From Moringa oleifera (taxonomy: Eukaryota; Streptophyta; Magnoliopsida; Brassicales; Moringaceae), in contig JAJFZO010000889.1 in NCBI GenBank assembly GCA_021397835.1, positions 1,984,001-2,048,000 of the forward strand: DNA of 64,000 bases, read 5' to 3'. The position numbers were made by a program, and so were the translations under genes. Below the pieces are notes generated by a model that searched no databases, was not told the DNA's origin, and saw only the letters and a program-made list of their open reading frames with translations. Within the stretch, counting starts at the first letter, position 1; the number at the start of each line of letters is the position of its first letter. Positions 1-12,825 of this stretch are shown piece by piece.

Positions 1-360
1 TGTTTTCCTCTTGCTTGTACGCATGTGTGTTCTTTCCAAGTCAGTGGCCAATTTTTTTTTATTATTATTTTTGGTTGTAAGGATATATAAGTATTAAAAT
101 TTGGTCAAAGAAATAAGGCTGATGGATTAAATCATGAGATAACAATTCCAATTACTTAATTAGTTTCATGGTTTTTAGTGACAATATAATTAATTATGAA
201 GATTAAATTACATGATAAACTTGAAATGGCGTACCAACCTTCAACAAGGGAAACAAAATGACATTCAAACTTAGAATTAAAGAAGTCTCTATAATCTCAT
301 GTTTATATATCATAATTAACTATACCCTTAAAATTAGGAACTGATTAAATCTTTATCAAC
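1..360. repeat. Diverged direct repeat, left copy
   Basis: Bases 1-30 and about 150-360 align with 13,918-13,950 and about 14,018-14,225 in the same orientation. Shared blocks include a run near 153 (acttaattagtttcat) and one near 205 (agattaaatta). The two copies are clearly diverged. The 13,918 side also resembles the 5' flanks of CYP79 copies 3 and 5 (about 40,180-40,300 and 63,260-63,380), so this looks like a relict of the CYP79 duplication unit. That origin is inference. No coding potential is seen. Confidence 0.6.
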
Positions 361-1072
361 ATTAGGAATGATAACGGATTGAGTTTATGTAAGTATTCAA
401 TCCAATCAAACTCTAATAGTACGGGTTCGAATAATATTTAGTCAAATTAAACTAGGTTAGAATTTAAAATTTAATACTCAGAGTCAACTTCGAATCGAGT
501 TCGAGTTTTAATCTTTAAATGCTCATCATCCAAACTCATTTATGTAATTTTATTAATATATTGAGTTTTGTCATTTAAAATTTAATTATATTGAACTTTT
601 AATTTAAATTTGATTATATTAAATTTTTAAATTTAAATTTCAAAAATTTATTATTAAGTTTTATTTTTTTGTTTAATTAGTATATAAGATTTTTTTATTT
701 TTATTAATATTTATTAATTATTTTATTAAAATTTATTAAATATAAATATATAAATATATAAATATAATAAATGAGTATTGATGGGTTCGAGTAGCAAGCG
801 ATAATTGTAAACAAATTTAGGATGATTTCGAATATTAAAATTAACTTTTTTAAATGAATTTGGATGGATTTGGGTACGTGTATTTTAATTGGGTTCATAT
901 TCTAAATTTTCTAAATGGGCGGATGCTTGACCCATTGCCATCTGTAATTAACATGATTCATTTAATACTATTATAATATATTATATTTCTATTGTAGCAT
1001 GTTGACATAGACAAAAGTTCAAATATTCAGGTAACTATTTTTTTTAGAGAGATTACTTAATGAGTGAAGTAA

Positions 1073-1109
<37 letters not shown>

Positions 1110-4100
1110 CCCTTTTACAAGGTTTGGCATTATAAATACTTTTCAAAGGAGCATCATCCTCGGTTTCAAGTGTTTTTTAGAAATTTCTCTAAAATATTTG
1201 GCATGTTTGCTTAAACATCTTGTTGGATGTTATGAAGAAAGATTTCAATGAATTGTGAAAAAAATGATACTTTTTTTATAGGTTAAAAATCCTGAAGAAA
1301 ATGTATATATATTTTTTTATATCTTTATTCTTCATACTTTTAGAATCGTGAAAAAAAGTTTTTTGAATCATGAAAATTTTCATTTTTTTTAGTGCCAAGC
1401 AAATTTAGCTAAACAAAGCCACATGCTTTAGATTGGGTTAGATACATGAGATGATATATGCTTGCTAGGTTTGACCAAGCTAACCTAATAATGGCTTCAT
1501 TAGGTTGGCTAGATGGACTAATTCCTATATCATATTCCTTATCCCTCGAAAAATCATTCGGGATCTAGTAACCTGAAGTAAGCTCAAGACAAGTTGATTG
1601 TTAGGATTGACTAGTACTTCAGAGCTTCATTGCTACAACTATTAAGTTTTGTTGGGTGTTGATTAAACTAATATCTCAAGATGGAATGTAATTTTTAAGT
1701 TAGTTCTTAAGTCAAGAATAAAATGGGCTACTCTTTTATAGCTTTTCAAAGAAACATTTATTTCTAATGCAAAATTGATGTAATATTGTGCTGACCTTTC
1801 AAAATGATGTCGTAATGTTTGACATATTGTTTCTGTGCCTTTCGTTCGTGCAAGACGCATGATTATGTTTTATTGATCGTGTCAGGAAAAGATGTGATTA
1901 TGCCCATAACACACTTCTTGTTACTATGACTTTAAATTTCATTTCTCTCTCTATTATTCTAACATCTTATTTCTTTCTCTTTTCTTTCTCTTTTTTTCTA
2001 GGGAGTATTCTTTTGTTTATCATGTTTGCTTGTTGTCGTCTAATTCTGACCTTTTTATTGTTTTTTTTTAATGAATCTTTTTCTTGTCTTCCTTGTTTTG
2101 TCCTTTCTCTTTTCTCTTGTTAATTGTAAGGCTTATAAGTCTTGACTTTGTTGATCATGATAAATTAAAGAATATCAGGTTGAAATATGGGATCCCTCAT
2201 GTGTGTGCCCAAGAATAATGCTCTAAGTTCTTTTAAGAATGTATCCTTTAATTTTTTTTTATTAAATTGAATCTTGGTGATAAAACTAATAGGGCACGAA
2301 TGGGTACAGTATTTTAGCCTCGCGTTAGATTTCCATTTTCAAGCCAAGTGGAATCTTTCTTTTAACAAAAGTTAGAGGATGACATATTTTAGGCTTCTTG
2401 GTAAGATCTTAGATTCAACGTGAATGTTTAAGACACCCTGGCTATAAAGGTTGGAGCCTCTGTTGCTTTTTTAATTGGTTTTAGCCTTTTGATGAACTTT
2501 AACTCAACATATAAGAAGAGAGATTTGAGAGATTATTTTACTTTTGAAGCTATATCGAGATCTTATAACACCCTATTGCAACTAACCTCCTTTCTCAGTG
2601 GTCAACCACTAAAAGCTCATCATCTAGTGTTGAGACCTCTACCTCGAGGGAAACAAACTCGCTTAACAGTGATTCTAAAAACAAGATACCTCATCTAGTA
2701 GAGGTCAAAGTTGAAAAGTCGAGAAAATGTGTTGCTCGAATTGACAACACTAGTGATATCTTCTATCTTCCATGATTTGAACTATTATATATCTTGAGTT
2801 ATCCTTGATTTTCTGAGTTTTTATCTTTTCTTTCCTTTTTCTTTCTTGGGAACTGATCCTTGACTCTTTACTTGTAGTTTTAACAATGATGATGTCCCCA
2901 TTTAAGTATGAAATTCTTGTCAATTAGGCTACAGAAAAGAAGTTTGGGGTTGGTTCTAATTTAACCTCCAAGTTGCCATTCCACTTCTACTTCAAGGGTT
3001 ATTGCTTGTGCTCTTTTTTCTACAAATGCATGGAAGAAGAGGCCCTCTAAGGGCTAAGAAAGAGCCTTAAAAAAAGAGTAATTGAAGTGTCGGCAAGGGT
3101 AATGCCCTGCCTCACTTTAATAAAGTTAGGTGATGGTTGATTAAACCCCAAGAGTTAAAAAGGATTAAAGATCCTTAAACATCACTATCAAAATTATCCT
3201 AATGAAAAGTCCTCAGCTTGAAAAGATTTTAGTCCTACTAGTGAGTTCATCCTTAATATTGTCGCTAATTAAGGCTCAGGACAGTGATGAGGATTAGTGG
3301 GCAATTGCCTTATTAAAGGAGGAGATGCGAGGTTTTTATGACGGTGTCAATGATGTGGAATTCACTTCTTGAGGAGAAATGAATGTGTTTAAGGAGAGAG
3401 GAAATAACGAATTATTTTTTGATGTAATTTTCAACACTTAGAGTTAAACGACACTTTTTTGTCCTTCAATGATTGATGGACTCTTTTGTCCTTTAGTGAT
3501 TGATGGTGTTGTAAGCATTTTACCTGTGTTAACCTGTATTTATACATTAATCAAAACATGTAACGTTAGGCTCTAATCATTACAAAGTAATAGCAACTAG
3601 TTGCTACTTGGTTTGAGCTAAGGAAAGAAAAAGATTCTTTATAGGAAAAGGTCAAAAGGTCCACCTTTGAGGTAAGAGAAGAAAGATGAAGCAATGAAGG
3701 TAGATTGAAGATAAGTTGAATTAAAGGTTGCGACAACTCGTCGCAAATTAGAGGCTAAACACTAAGTGGCTTTTAAAGTGAATAAAATATTCTTAAAGGA
3801 CAAGAGAGATTTTGTTTTAGATTTCTTTGAATGGCATATTAGGTTATCTAAGACGAAATCCATAAGAGGTATCTTGATCTAGACTAGAGTTTTGTCAACA
3901 TGGAGCTTGATATCATTGCTAAAGCCAAGATTTATACTTTGGTAGTTGAGGTTGCTAGTCCTACCATGTTGCCTAACATGCCTTTTTTGGAATAACTCCT
4001 TGTGAAGGCATTAGTGTTAACATTGCTTAAGCTAGCAATCTCGATTCCGCTTGAAAGTTATTTTACACTTTTGTTAACTTTATTATTATTTTTACGAACT

Positions 4101-6019
4101 TTTATTTTTGGAATGCTTTGTGATTAATTGTTGTTAATTACTTGTATTCTTACTACACTACTTCGTACATATTAATTTCCTTTTAGTTGTTGACTTGGGG
4201 TGCAGAACCTGAGATCATTCTCGACTTTCAACTAGTCAAATTAATGAGCCTTTATCTTATGAGAGTAACTACTTAGGTTGATCTTGACTTTTAATAGGTC
4301 ATGCTGGCCTGAACCTTTATGTGACCTTGGTTACTAGGGGGCTAGGCTATCCTCCATTAATTATTAAGTTTATAAGGGCCAATATGAGACTTTTTTGTAT
4401 TTTGTTTGTTATTACTAACTTTATTCTTCCAAATTTTTTAACTTAAGAGTTAGTCGTTCCTTTAAGCATCTAACATGAGGCCTTACATTCGTGAGAAATT
4501 CTTTTGCTCATGTGTGCATAAGCTTTTTTTATTGCAAGGCTACCTATAAGGGCTAGTGTAATTACCAGCCTTTATGTCACATGGCAGTTGACAAAAATGA
4601 ATGCAATTATTGGCCTTTGTATGGTATACCAAGATAAATGAGGTTTCTCATACTAAAGTCTAGAGAGTTATCATATAAGTGTCACCTCATGCCACTTAAA
4701 TCAAATGTGCTCAAATGCCTTGATATGCCAACTGAATTTTTTAAACCTCCTATTAAGTAATGCAAATTATTAAATATCTTGCATTACTACACTAATAAGT
4801 GATTTGCTTTAAACTAATATTTTTCATTTTATCCATTTAATGAAATAGTCCATGGTCATTAATATGAATTTTAAAACAACATTAGAAGTGTTAAAAATGT
4901 CCTAGAAAATTAACACCCTATTAAACCAAAGGCTAAAATTAGAGATTAGACTGAGGGATGTTACATGTTATATGGCCACTAGAAACAACTTCAGTTTGCC
5001 AAAAAATAGCAAATAAAAACAATAGAATTTTTTTTCAAAGCTTTCATACAACAATCTTCATGAAAATAACCCAAATTAGTAATATATGTTTTCTTTATCA
5101 CTTTTTATCTATTTTGGACAAAATTGCTCCTAGTAAATGATGTGTAATGCCTTGCTTACCCATGAATAGAAAATCGAAAGTCAAAACCCATGAAAACATT
5201 ATTGTTTTCCTTCTCACCTTATTTCACACTTACCTCGCTCACTTCCCTTCTTTTTTTTTTTTTTGAATCTCTTTCTCTTGATTCTGCAGTGTTTATTATG
5301 CATCAATTATCGAAAAAATTTGAAAGCTAGTGTAATTTTCAAAAATTAGTTAAAATATGCTTTTAATTAATAATTTTGACTCAAATTTTAGCCTTTTATT
5401 TGCTTGATGCCTACGAACTGAATCAGTTTAGCAGTTCAGTTCACCATTATTTTGCATGTTTAAGTTTAGTTTATGTCTATGGACTCCTTAGTGCATGTCT
5501 TTAATTTGTTTAAAGTGATTTTGGTTGGTGTTTTATGAATTTTAGACTTTTGGGTATATTGTTGTGCATTTTTTTCTTTTTTCTTTTTTGATATATTGGA
5601 GCTAAAGAGTTTGTTTGGTTTTTTTGCGTACATCATATGTGTTAGATGATCAATTTCTTTATTTTAGGCTTGAAATAATTGGGTGTAGTTAATGATACTT
5701 TTGCAATTTCGTAACATGGTTTGAAGAACCTTGACAACTTCTATTATTTGCTTATTCACTTGTTTTAAAAAAATTCATATGTAGTTTCATTAGTTTGTGA
5801 GTAATATTTCAATTCCATGACAATATTTCGCATTTCAATAGTTTTATTAAAGTTTTGTGGCTTCATATATAATTTCGTTAGTTGACTCTATGATTTTGTT
5901 ACTATTTTTATAAATGTGTTATTGCTTTGATCATTTTGTTAGTAATTTTATATTTTGTTATAACTATTTTGATATATTTTTTGTTTAATTCGTTTGTCTT
6001 GCAGATGATGGCTATTGTT
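361..6019. other. Gene-free AT-rich stretch
   Basis: I see no supportable gene here. The open frames are short and of low complexity. The stretch 2,480-4,700 is less AT-rich and has the texture of an old transposon body, including a 69-codon open frame at 2,489-2,698. I cannot assign it to a family. The segment 5,700-6,000 has many gttag/cgttag motifs like those inside the MULE to its right and may be that element's left end. Confidence 0.5.
1076..1105. repeat. (AT)n microsatellite
   Basis: Thirty bases of uninterrupted AT dinucleotide repeat, read directly. Confidence 0.95.
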
Positions 6020-6930
6020 AGAAATTATTGGATGCCCAAAGAGACCTAAAACACTTTTGTAAGGATTTTAAAGCACTAGAATACTGATGTTATTCCTAAC
6101 ATCAAACATGTGCTGAATGACTCACAAAAGCAAAGGTCAAGCAAAACCTATCTTGGTAATTTCTTGAAACTTCATGAAGATTTCATATTTTTGAGTTAAT
6201 TATGCATAATTTGCTACTTTGTGAGATTGGTCAGCCAAATTAAAAAGAGATTTATTTTCAATTGGAGTAGAAAAAGTCGTAATTTAGTACAGAAGAATTA
6301 TGTCCAATAACTAGGCTTCGATTTAGGTAGCTACCAAACATAGACAACATTCTAACTAATCCTTCTAGTATTCTCACAAAATATTTTGATGGCAATGACA
6401 AAGTCAACACCAGTGCTATTATGGCAAAGCTATTAGAGGGTGAATTCAATGGGAATGGTAATGATGCAGTGATGCATGGGCTATTGTACTTGCTTAATGT
6501 TTTCATCGTAGGACATGATAGGTAGCATGTTCCTTTATGGTAGTTGCACCTAGTTGATAACTTAGAAGCCTTTAATAGCTTCTCATAAGAGACATTGATG
6601 TTCTGTAACTCCATTGTCCAGTTCAAGAATGCCATAGCAAATCGAAACAGTCAACATGGAGAATTGACCTACGATGTTTATGGCTTTGTTTAAGTATTGC
6701 AAGTGATGAATTTTTTATTTAAAATTTTAGTTCATTAAAAACATGTTGCAAAACCTTTACTCAATTGTCTTTTTTTAGGTTTTTTCCATTCGAGGTTATC
6801 CTTGGCACTAAACAATATGCCACCAGGATACCAAGACTCGCATTACCCTAAATTTATTGAAGAAATTCGGTCATAGGCCACACAATGGCCATTACAAGTA
6901 ATTTTTTTATAAATAACAAAAGTATTTTAC

Positions 6931-7085
6931 ACAATCATTAGATTGTTTACGCATTTAGTACTTACTTGAAATAATCGTTAGACTTTTTACACATTTAATA
7001 TTTAATCAATATAATCGTTAGATTGTTTATGCATTTGGTACTTAATTACACAATCGTTAGATTGCTTATATATTTGATAGTTTAA
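6931..7085. repeat. Tandem repeat, about 40-bp unit, four copies
   Basis: The block acaatcattagattgttta recurs with small changes at 6,931, 6,971, 7,011 and 7,050 (spacing 40, 40, 39). It lies in the non-coding part of the Ulp1-like gene, just after the DUF1985-like region, and is probably intronic. Confidence 0.85.
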
Positions 7086-9844
7086 TCACATAGAGTCGTG
7101 ACTTAGTCCCAAGTATCATTAGTTTTTACATATTTTTGTTATTTCTCTAACGTAATCATTATTTCATAAACATAATCATGACTTAGGCATTAATTTCGTA
7201 TCCTCTAATGCATTTTTTAGTTCTTTTTGTCACTTCACTTATATTATTAAGTTAGATATAGATTCATTATTTGATTTACACACTTTAATAGTCTTTCATT
7301 GTTTTATTTATGTATTTAAGTGGTGGTCAAGGTCAAACTTGAGCCAACCGTTACTGAGCTCCAGAACCCATATTATGCAGATCTTGAATAGATTGTGCTG
7401 CCATTATGGCAACCTATGGTAGCACAATCTCATGGTGATGAAGTCCATGGCAATGGGAGTGAGAAGATAAATTCAAATGTCATCCTCACTCAAAATAAGG
7501 CTACAAAGTTTCCCTCGGCTTTACCAAAGACATATAATAAAATTATCTTTTACATAAAAACCAATACCTTTTTTTTTAAATAATTGATATGTATTTTTTT
7601 TCATTGATGCCTAAATATAGTAGTAATCTTGTCATACTACTGCATCGAGACTAAGGGATGAGGATGAGGAGGTGGGGGTAGGATAGAAGTTGTAATTAGA
7701 GGAAAACCAGAGGAAGAGCAAAAAAGCAAGATATTAAGGCGAGGGAAGATATGATGAAGACTGAGAAGGTAAGGGAGTCTTGACTCAAGAAGTCACAGAG
7801 CAATAGAGTGGAAAGGAATCTTGAGATTTGCCTTTGCCTCGATTATTTAAAGGCAAAGATAAATCTCATAGACTCGAGAATCACAAGAAATCTCATTAGT
7901 TAATATATATTTTAGTTTTTTATAAATAAAAACTAATCAAATATTCATTACTAGCTTAATGAAATCGTTAGTTAATTTTCATTTTCATTAGTTCTTTGTA
8001 AATTTGTTTCTTTATGTTTAGATTTGTTATTTCATATGCTATTTTATTATTTCATTAATACTTTTATCGTTAGTGTATAGAGTTACTATTGTTGGTATTG
8101 TAGGATGATGATGATGTAGCTTCTTCAATATCACATCATCGTGCTGGTAACCACCAAGATTCAAAAGAAACAAAGGTGGAAAAAGTGGAAAAAAGGACCA
8201 TAAAAGCTCGGGGTAGTGATATTGCAAGCAAATTAGCTGGTCCCTATGGTAGACAATCCATAGGGTCTTGACAATCTGTAGGTCATCTACCATGATGACT
8301 TGCATCTAGCTACGAAGCTTAATAAGCTCTATATCTGGCCGATGTCACTTTCCTCACAGTTGATATGGTGATGGGCCCTATAGTGGAAGAGGTTTGAAGG
8401 GCAAATAAAGGTGGCAGAGAAGGGTGTGGATGAAATAGGAAGGGAGGAGGTGGCAGTGGAGAAGGTGGCGAGGGTGGAGATGGTTGGAAAAAGTGGTGAT
8501 GGAAAGGGAAATTAGGTGGTAGAGGTAGAGGCGAAGGGGAAGGCATACTTGATGATTCTTCTAGAGCAATGTCGCTTTAATTTTATGACACATAAGTAGT
8601 CTAGTACATTGTATAGCCCTTATATCGATTAGACGAGGAAGAAACATGCCAAGTCTAACCTCTTGGTGGATTCTATTATGTCAATTGCTTAGGTATTGGA
8701 AAATAAATATTTAGTATACATGAAAGGAACATCACAGTAAGTAAATGTTCTTTTTTATATTGGTTTTCATGAAATGGATATTCGTCACTAATTGGAAATT
8801 TTCCTTTTGTAATGTTACCATAATGTTGGTGTTGGTCCTACTGTTAGTACTGAATGGTTCCTTGATGATGAATAGATTGATAATTCGATAAGTACTATTT
8901 CATGTTTAACTTCATTAGATGTTTATATAATTCATTAAAAGATTATGTTTTTCGTTATATGATTTTATTTTTTTGTTAGTTCATCATAGATTAACTTTGT
9001 TACTTTGATTTTATTATTTAATATATATTTTCATGGGAAAATATCATGTTTCGTTAGCTATTTTCATCTTTCGTTAGCAAAATTTATGTTTTATTAATTA
9101 ATTTTATCTCATTTTTTTCAGCACATAAATGCATATCTGTTTCTCCTACGAAAACAACAGTTGGAGTTTTTGACTATATCAAAAAAAGATATTTGTATTT
9201 ACTATCATCTCCCTTATGTAAGTTTGTAGATCGTAGAGTATCTTGATTGCTTTTTAAGTGATTTTTTATTGATATATTTTATTTTTATTTTTATAGATTT
9301 TTTTTACTCTTTTTACAAGTATCAACCTGATCTTGATGCTAATTATCCTCCTTTGGGCTCACATTATAACAGTCATAAGTAAGATGATGGACTGCCAAAC
9401 CATGTTCTTGGCACTTGTTGTGAAGGATACCCACCATGGGACACTATGAACAAGATAATATGTTATCTTAATTGTTCTAAATAATAATTAAAAAAACATT
9501 TCATTATCACATTAACATTTATCAATTTTAGCTACTGGTTCATTGTCATATTGGTAGGGCGCACTGACTAGTTCTGATCATCAACTAAAGACATTCATCA
9601 TGCGTATTTTTAACTCATTCAGATAAGAGATACCAACTGAAGCACAAATTCAATAACAAAACTGCTTTCGATTCATGCTCCTTGGTTACCTTCTAGCAGT
9701 GGGTATTTAGTTCAAAAGCTTAATAATGCCAAAGTTCCACTTTCATGCACGCTTCACCAGAAGATTTAAGTTCTTCAGTAGAAAACATCATATGTGTTTG
9801 AATAAATTATTCGAGTGTATATATGCTTTTATATATTTTTTTTA

Positions 9845-9957
9845 AATACTAATTATCATAATCGAGTTTGTTTTTTTTTTCCTTGCAGTGGCGATTTTCA
9901 AATGCTAATTATCATAATTGAGTTTTTTTTTCCTTGTAGTGGTGATTACGGCTCTCA
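9845..9957 (+). repeat. Tandem duplication of an intron end plus exon start
   Basis: The unit at 9,845-9,900 (ctaattatcataat, T-rich tract, ttgcag, then a Ser-Gly-Asp block) recurs at 9,901-9,957 (same block, T tract, ttgtag, Ser-Gly-Asp). Each copy contains a polypyrimidine tract, an AG acceptor and the start of the Ulp1 Cys-box exon. The first reads GDF, the second GDYG. Confidence 0.85.
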
Positions 9958-10345
9958 CATGCTGTACATAATGAAGCACATACTAACTAGTAAGCCTTTG
10001 ACATATAGTGACAATCAAATACCACAAATTAAAAAGCACGTGGCCATTTACATTTTTTCTAAACTCTGATGATTGTAATGGTGATCCAACATGAATTGTG
10101 TAATTTTATTTTATTTTTTGTATTTTTTTTTGGTGATTCTAAATAACACCACAGTATTATGAAACTTGTAAATATTGTTTATATTTTTGTTCTCTATATA
10201 TGATTGCGTTATCATTCTAGCAAATTTAAATTGAGAAACTTTAACAATTTTATAATGATCCTTTCAACAAATTATCAAATTTAAGAATTCTTCTAACAAT
10301 TTTGACTAACAAATTGGATATGACTGGATATTATAATGAACATTG

Positions 10346-10580
10346 GGTAATCTTTCAACGTTTTCAACAAATAAATAATGAATTATTACTAATAGTTATA
10401 GTAATTAAGTCACGAATCTTGGCAATCTTTTAACGTTTTCAACAAAGAAATAATAACGATTTATTACTAATGATTATAGTAATTAAGTCACGAATGTTGG
10501 AAATCTTTTAACATTTTTAACAAAAAACTAATAAATTTCAACTAATGATGTTGTGAACTCTTCTAACAATTTATAGAATA
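10346..10580. repeat. Tandem repeat, about 75-78-bp unit
   Basis: Units begin near 10,349, 10,424 and 10,502 with aatcttt(c/t)aacgttttcaac and contain tagtaattaagtcacgaat. The third unit is partial and diverged. The array lies between the two converging MULE genes. Confidence 0.85.
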
Positions 10581-10789
10581 AAGTAATGAATTTTAACTAA
10601 TGATTTTATAAATAACATTGGACTTATCACAAATAAATCTATGAGACCATTATCAGTTAAAATTAAACAAGGGCAATTTGGTAAGTTTTTGAATTATGTC
10701 CAACCTCACCATAATTATGATATTTATGACCTAATTGATCAAGCACATTCGATGATCAAGAATGGCTTATCTTATCATGACGTTGCAAG

Positions 10790-12825
10790 TTTGAGCACGT
10801 TAATCAACTATATCCATATTGGTCATACCTTGGCACTTCTTTTATCGTACCTTTTCCCCACTAGAGGGTATTCTTTTGTTCCTTAGATGACTTCCTGGCT
10901 TATCATTATTGGGCGATAATACAACAACCTTTTTAACTTTCTCAGGCATATTCCAATCAAACTTTATCATATACTGGATAGATTGGCTCAACGTATGCTG
11001 CTATTAAGTACTCCTTTTTATAGTAGTGGAAGTAAAGAATTATAAAATCTACGTTACCATTTTCTTGGATCTTCTTTCATGATATATTCGAATGCTTTAT
11101 GGTGATTAGTTTGCAATCCAATCATCAATTTATTAAATTCAAATTTTTTATATGCCCTAGCCACACTATAAAATATATTAGATACATCTTTTCTCTTGAA
11201 TTTATTTTTTATGTTCTAAGCTATATGTCAAGAGTATAAACCATAACAAGAATTAAAAAAGACCTTTGTGGTGGCCTTTGTAATACTAGCATAACGATAT
11301 GATATAATAACTAAGTCTTCAACCAAACTAATTACTTCTTTCAACTACCTCAAGAACCATTGTCATACCTCCACGAGTCACCATAACTAAATACTAATGG
11401 GTATATCTATTCATTATTATCCATATATGCTGCCACAAACATTACATCGTAGAACCTTTTTTTAGTTGAGTGATGTTGATAGTAATGATCGATCTGATCA
11501 CTAAATGAAATCCTTTCAATAATTGCCTAAGAGCCAAAAAAATATTAAAAATCGATTAATCTCATTTTTGATACATCTGTGAGCTCTAGCTAGTTCTTAG
11601 ATTAACTTTTTTCAACATTGGCCAATATGATGGTAATTATTAGCATGACTCAATTGGATCACCATATGTCAAAAATAATACATGCCATTTACCTTTTCAA
11701 ACTTTACTATATAAAATCTATATGCCATAGAGTTCTTTTATATCATCAATGATTTCTTTTGACTTATTGATTCTAGTATTAGTAAATAACATTTAAGCCA
11801 TAATTTCTCTAATAATGACAAAACTTATCGATGTCGTCAATATAACTCCTCAACTGTACAACTATGTACTAAATCACATCTTCTAATTTGAAAGAATTAC
11901 CTTTGTGCAACTCTTATAATACGAATTTTTCACGTATAATTTTTTTCTCTATAAGTAATCTCAAATACTGATTTGTTATACCTAATGACTCTAAATTTAA
12001 AATTCTTAGTCAATATATGCATACCCAAAAATCACTCCAACTTTTTCTTATTTAAAAAAAACTGACATCTAACAAAGCTGAGAATTAGAGTCACTAATTT
12101 CATAGTAAAAGTCAAATTAATACTGTATAATTCAAGATCCATCACATTATACCTTGTCACAATATCATCATTTGAATTCTTATGTACTTTAGGGCATGAA
12201 AGTGGAACATAAGGTGGGATTGGAGGTAGGACAGGATGCAAGTTCTCATTAAACTCTTCATTATCGGGTTCTACCCTTGAAATGGGTTCACATTGCTCTT
12301 CACTAGTAGATTAAGTAGGTTAAGTTTCTATGATTGGGTATTCACACATAATATCATGGTCCATCGACTCATCCAAATTGATCTTATTAGTATGTTAAGT
12401 GTCAAAGGGAGTCTTATTATGGAAGAATGGTTCTGTGCCAAAATTTTTACCTTGAATAGTTAGATTGCTCTTGATACAAGAATTAAAAGATTGATGTATC
12501 CTGAAATTTTACTGTCACATACACCATCTCTGTTCTCAACAAAATTTTGGTCCACCAAATCAACAATTACATGAGAAACTATATTGTCATCATATAATAT
12601 AAGCTTAAACATCATGATCATTCATTAACTCAATTTTAACGGTAGTCCTTTTAGATCTTAATATGGTGTGCAATACAATATCATTCTTAGATAAATCAGC
12701 CTCCATGTAAGATTTAACCAAATCCAAAAATCGCAGATACGTAAAATCCTTTTAAACATCATTCTCTCTAATTCTGATAACTCTGCCAATATACTAAAAA
12801 TTTCGTCTTGATTCAGATCACTCAT
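10790..12825 (-). pseudogene. Mutator-like (MuDR/MULE) transposase, decayed
   Basis: The minus strand, read through stops and shifts, gives the standard order of a plant MULE transposase. A start-like ATG lies at 12,825. The MuDR N-terminal region is near 12,040-11,940 (FKFRVIRYNKSVFEITY), followed by HSCTVEEL near 11,870, KEIIDDIKELYGI near 11,755, and LTYGDPIES then LPSYWPMLKKVN near 11,670-11,595. The DDE region has VMFVAAYMDNNE near 11,440 and PLVFSYGDS near 11,400. Then come EDLVIISYRYASI near 11,320, KNKFKRKDVSNIFYSVARA near 11,200, and EYIMKEDPRKW near 11,070. A C-terminal basic stretch (NKRIPSSGEK) and a degenerate zinc knuckle lie near 10,870-10,790. At least seven in-frame stops and several frameshifts make it non-functional. 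Family assignment is firm from these landmarks; subfamily placement is inference from the Ulp1-like partner. Confidence 0.88.

Larger units (their letters stand above)
6020..10069 (+). pseudogene. Ulp1-like (SUMO protease family C48) gene carried by a MULE, decayed
   Basis: Broken frames read in order as three recognisable parts. First is a DUF1985-like region at about 6,150-6,520 (frames containing NFLKLHEDF, TKYFDGNDKV and LLYLLNVFIVGHD). Second is a Gly/acidic-rich low-complexity linker (7,640-8,560) ending near 8,611 in a SPYID-x-TRKK motif typical of the linker. Third is a Ulp1 protease domain: WFLDDE near 8,854, HINAYLFLLRKQQ at 9,121, a catalytic-His block ending at 9,567, and a GDxG block at 9,941, with the frame stopping at 10,069. 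The parts are separated by presumed introns, whose acceptors show as long pyrimidine tracts. The residue after the catalytic-site His is a stop codon (9,565-9,567), and the Cys of the GDCG motif is Tyr (9,947-9,949). The protein could not be active. In the family, Ulp1 proteases cleave SUMO precursors or conjugates; in KI MULEs the role is unknown. Confidence 0.72.
6020..12825. mobile_element. Decayed Kaonashi-type Mutator-like element (MULE)
   Basis: A Ulp1-protease-like gene with a DUF1985-like N-terminal region (+ strand, 6,020-10,069) faces a Mutator-family transposase (- strand, 12,825-10,790). This pairing is known from plant Kaonashi/KI MULEs, which carry ULP-like genes. Both frames are broken by many stops and shifts, so the copy is dead. 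The outer ends are not fixed: I found no convincing terminal inverted repeat or 9-bp target duplication, and KI elements often lack clear TIRs. The coordinates cover only the coding parts. The element may extend to about 5,700 and 13,300, where similar gttag/taacga-rich sequence runs. Confidence 0.75.

Noticed and set aside
2489..2698. 69-codon frame possibly from an old transposon
   Set aside because: No motif I could tie to a family. It is left as unassigned sequence.
8319..8546. Proline-rich minus-strand frame
   Set aside because: It is the complement of the Gly/acidic low-complexity linker of the Ulp1-like gene, which has domain support on the other strand.
10641..10886. 81-codon plus-strand frame
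   Set aside because: It lies opposite the C-terminal end of the MULE transposase, which has clear motifs on the minus strand.
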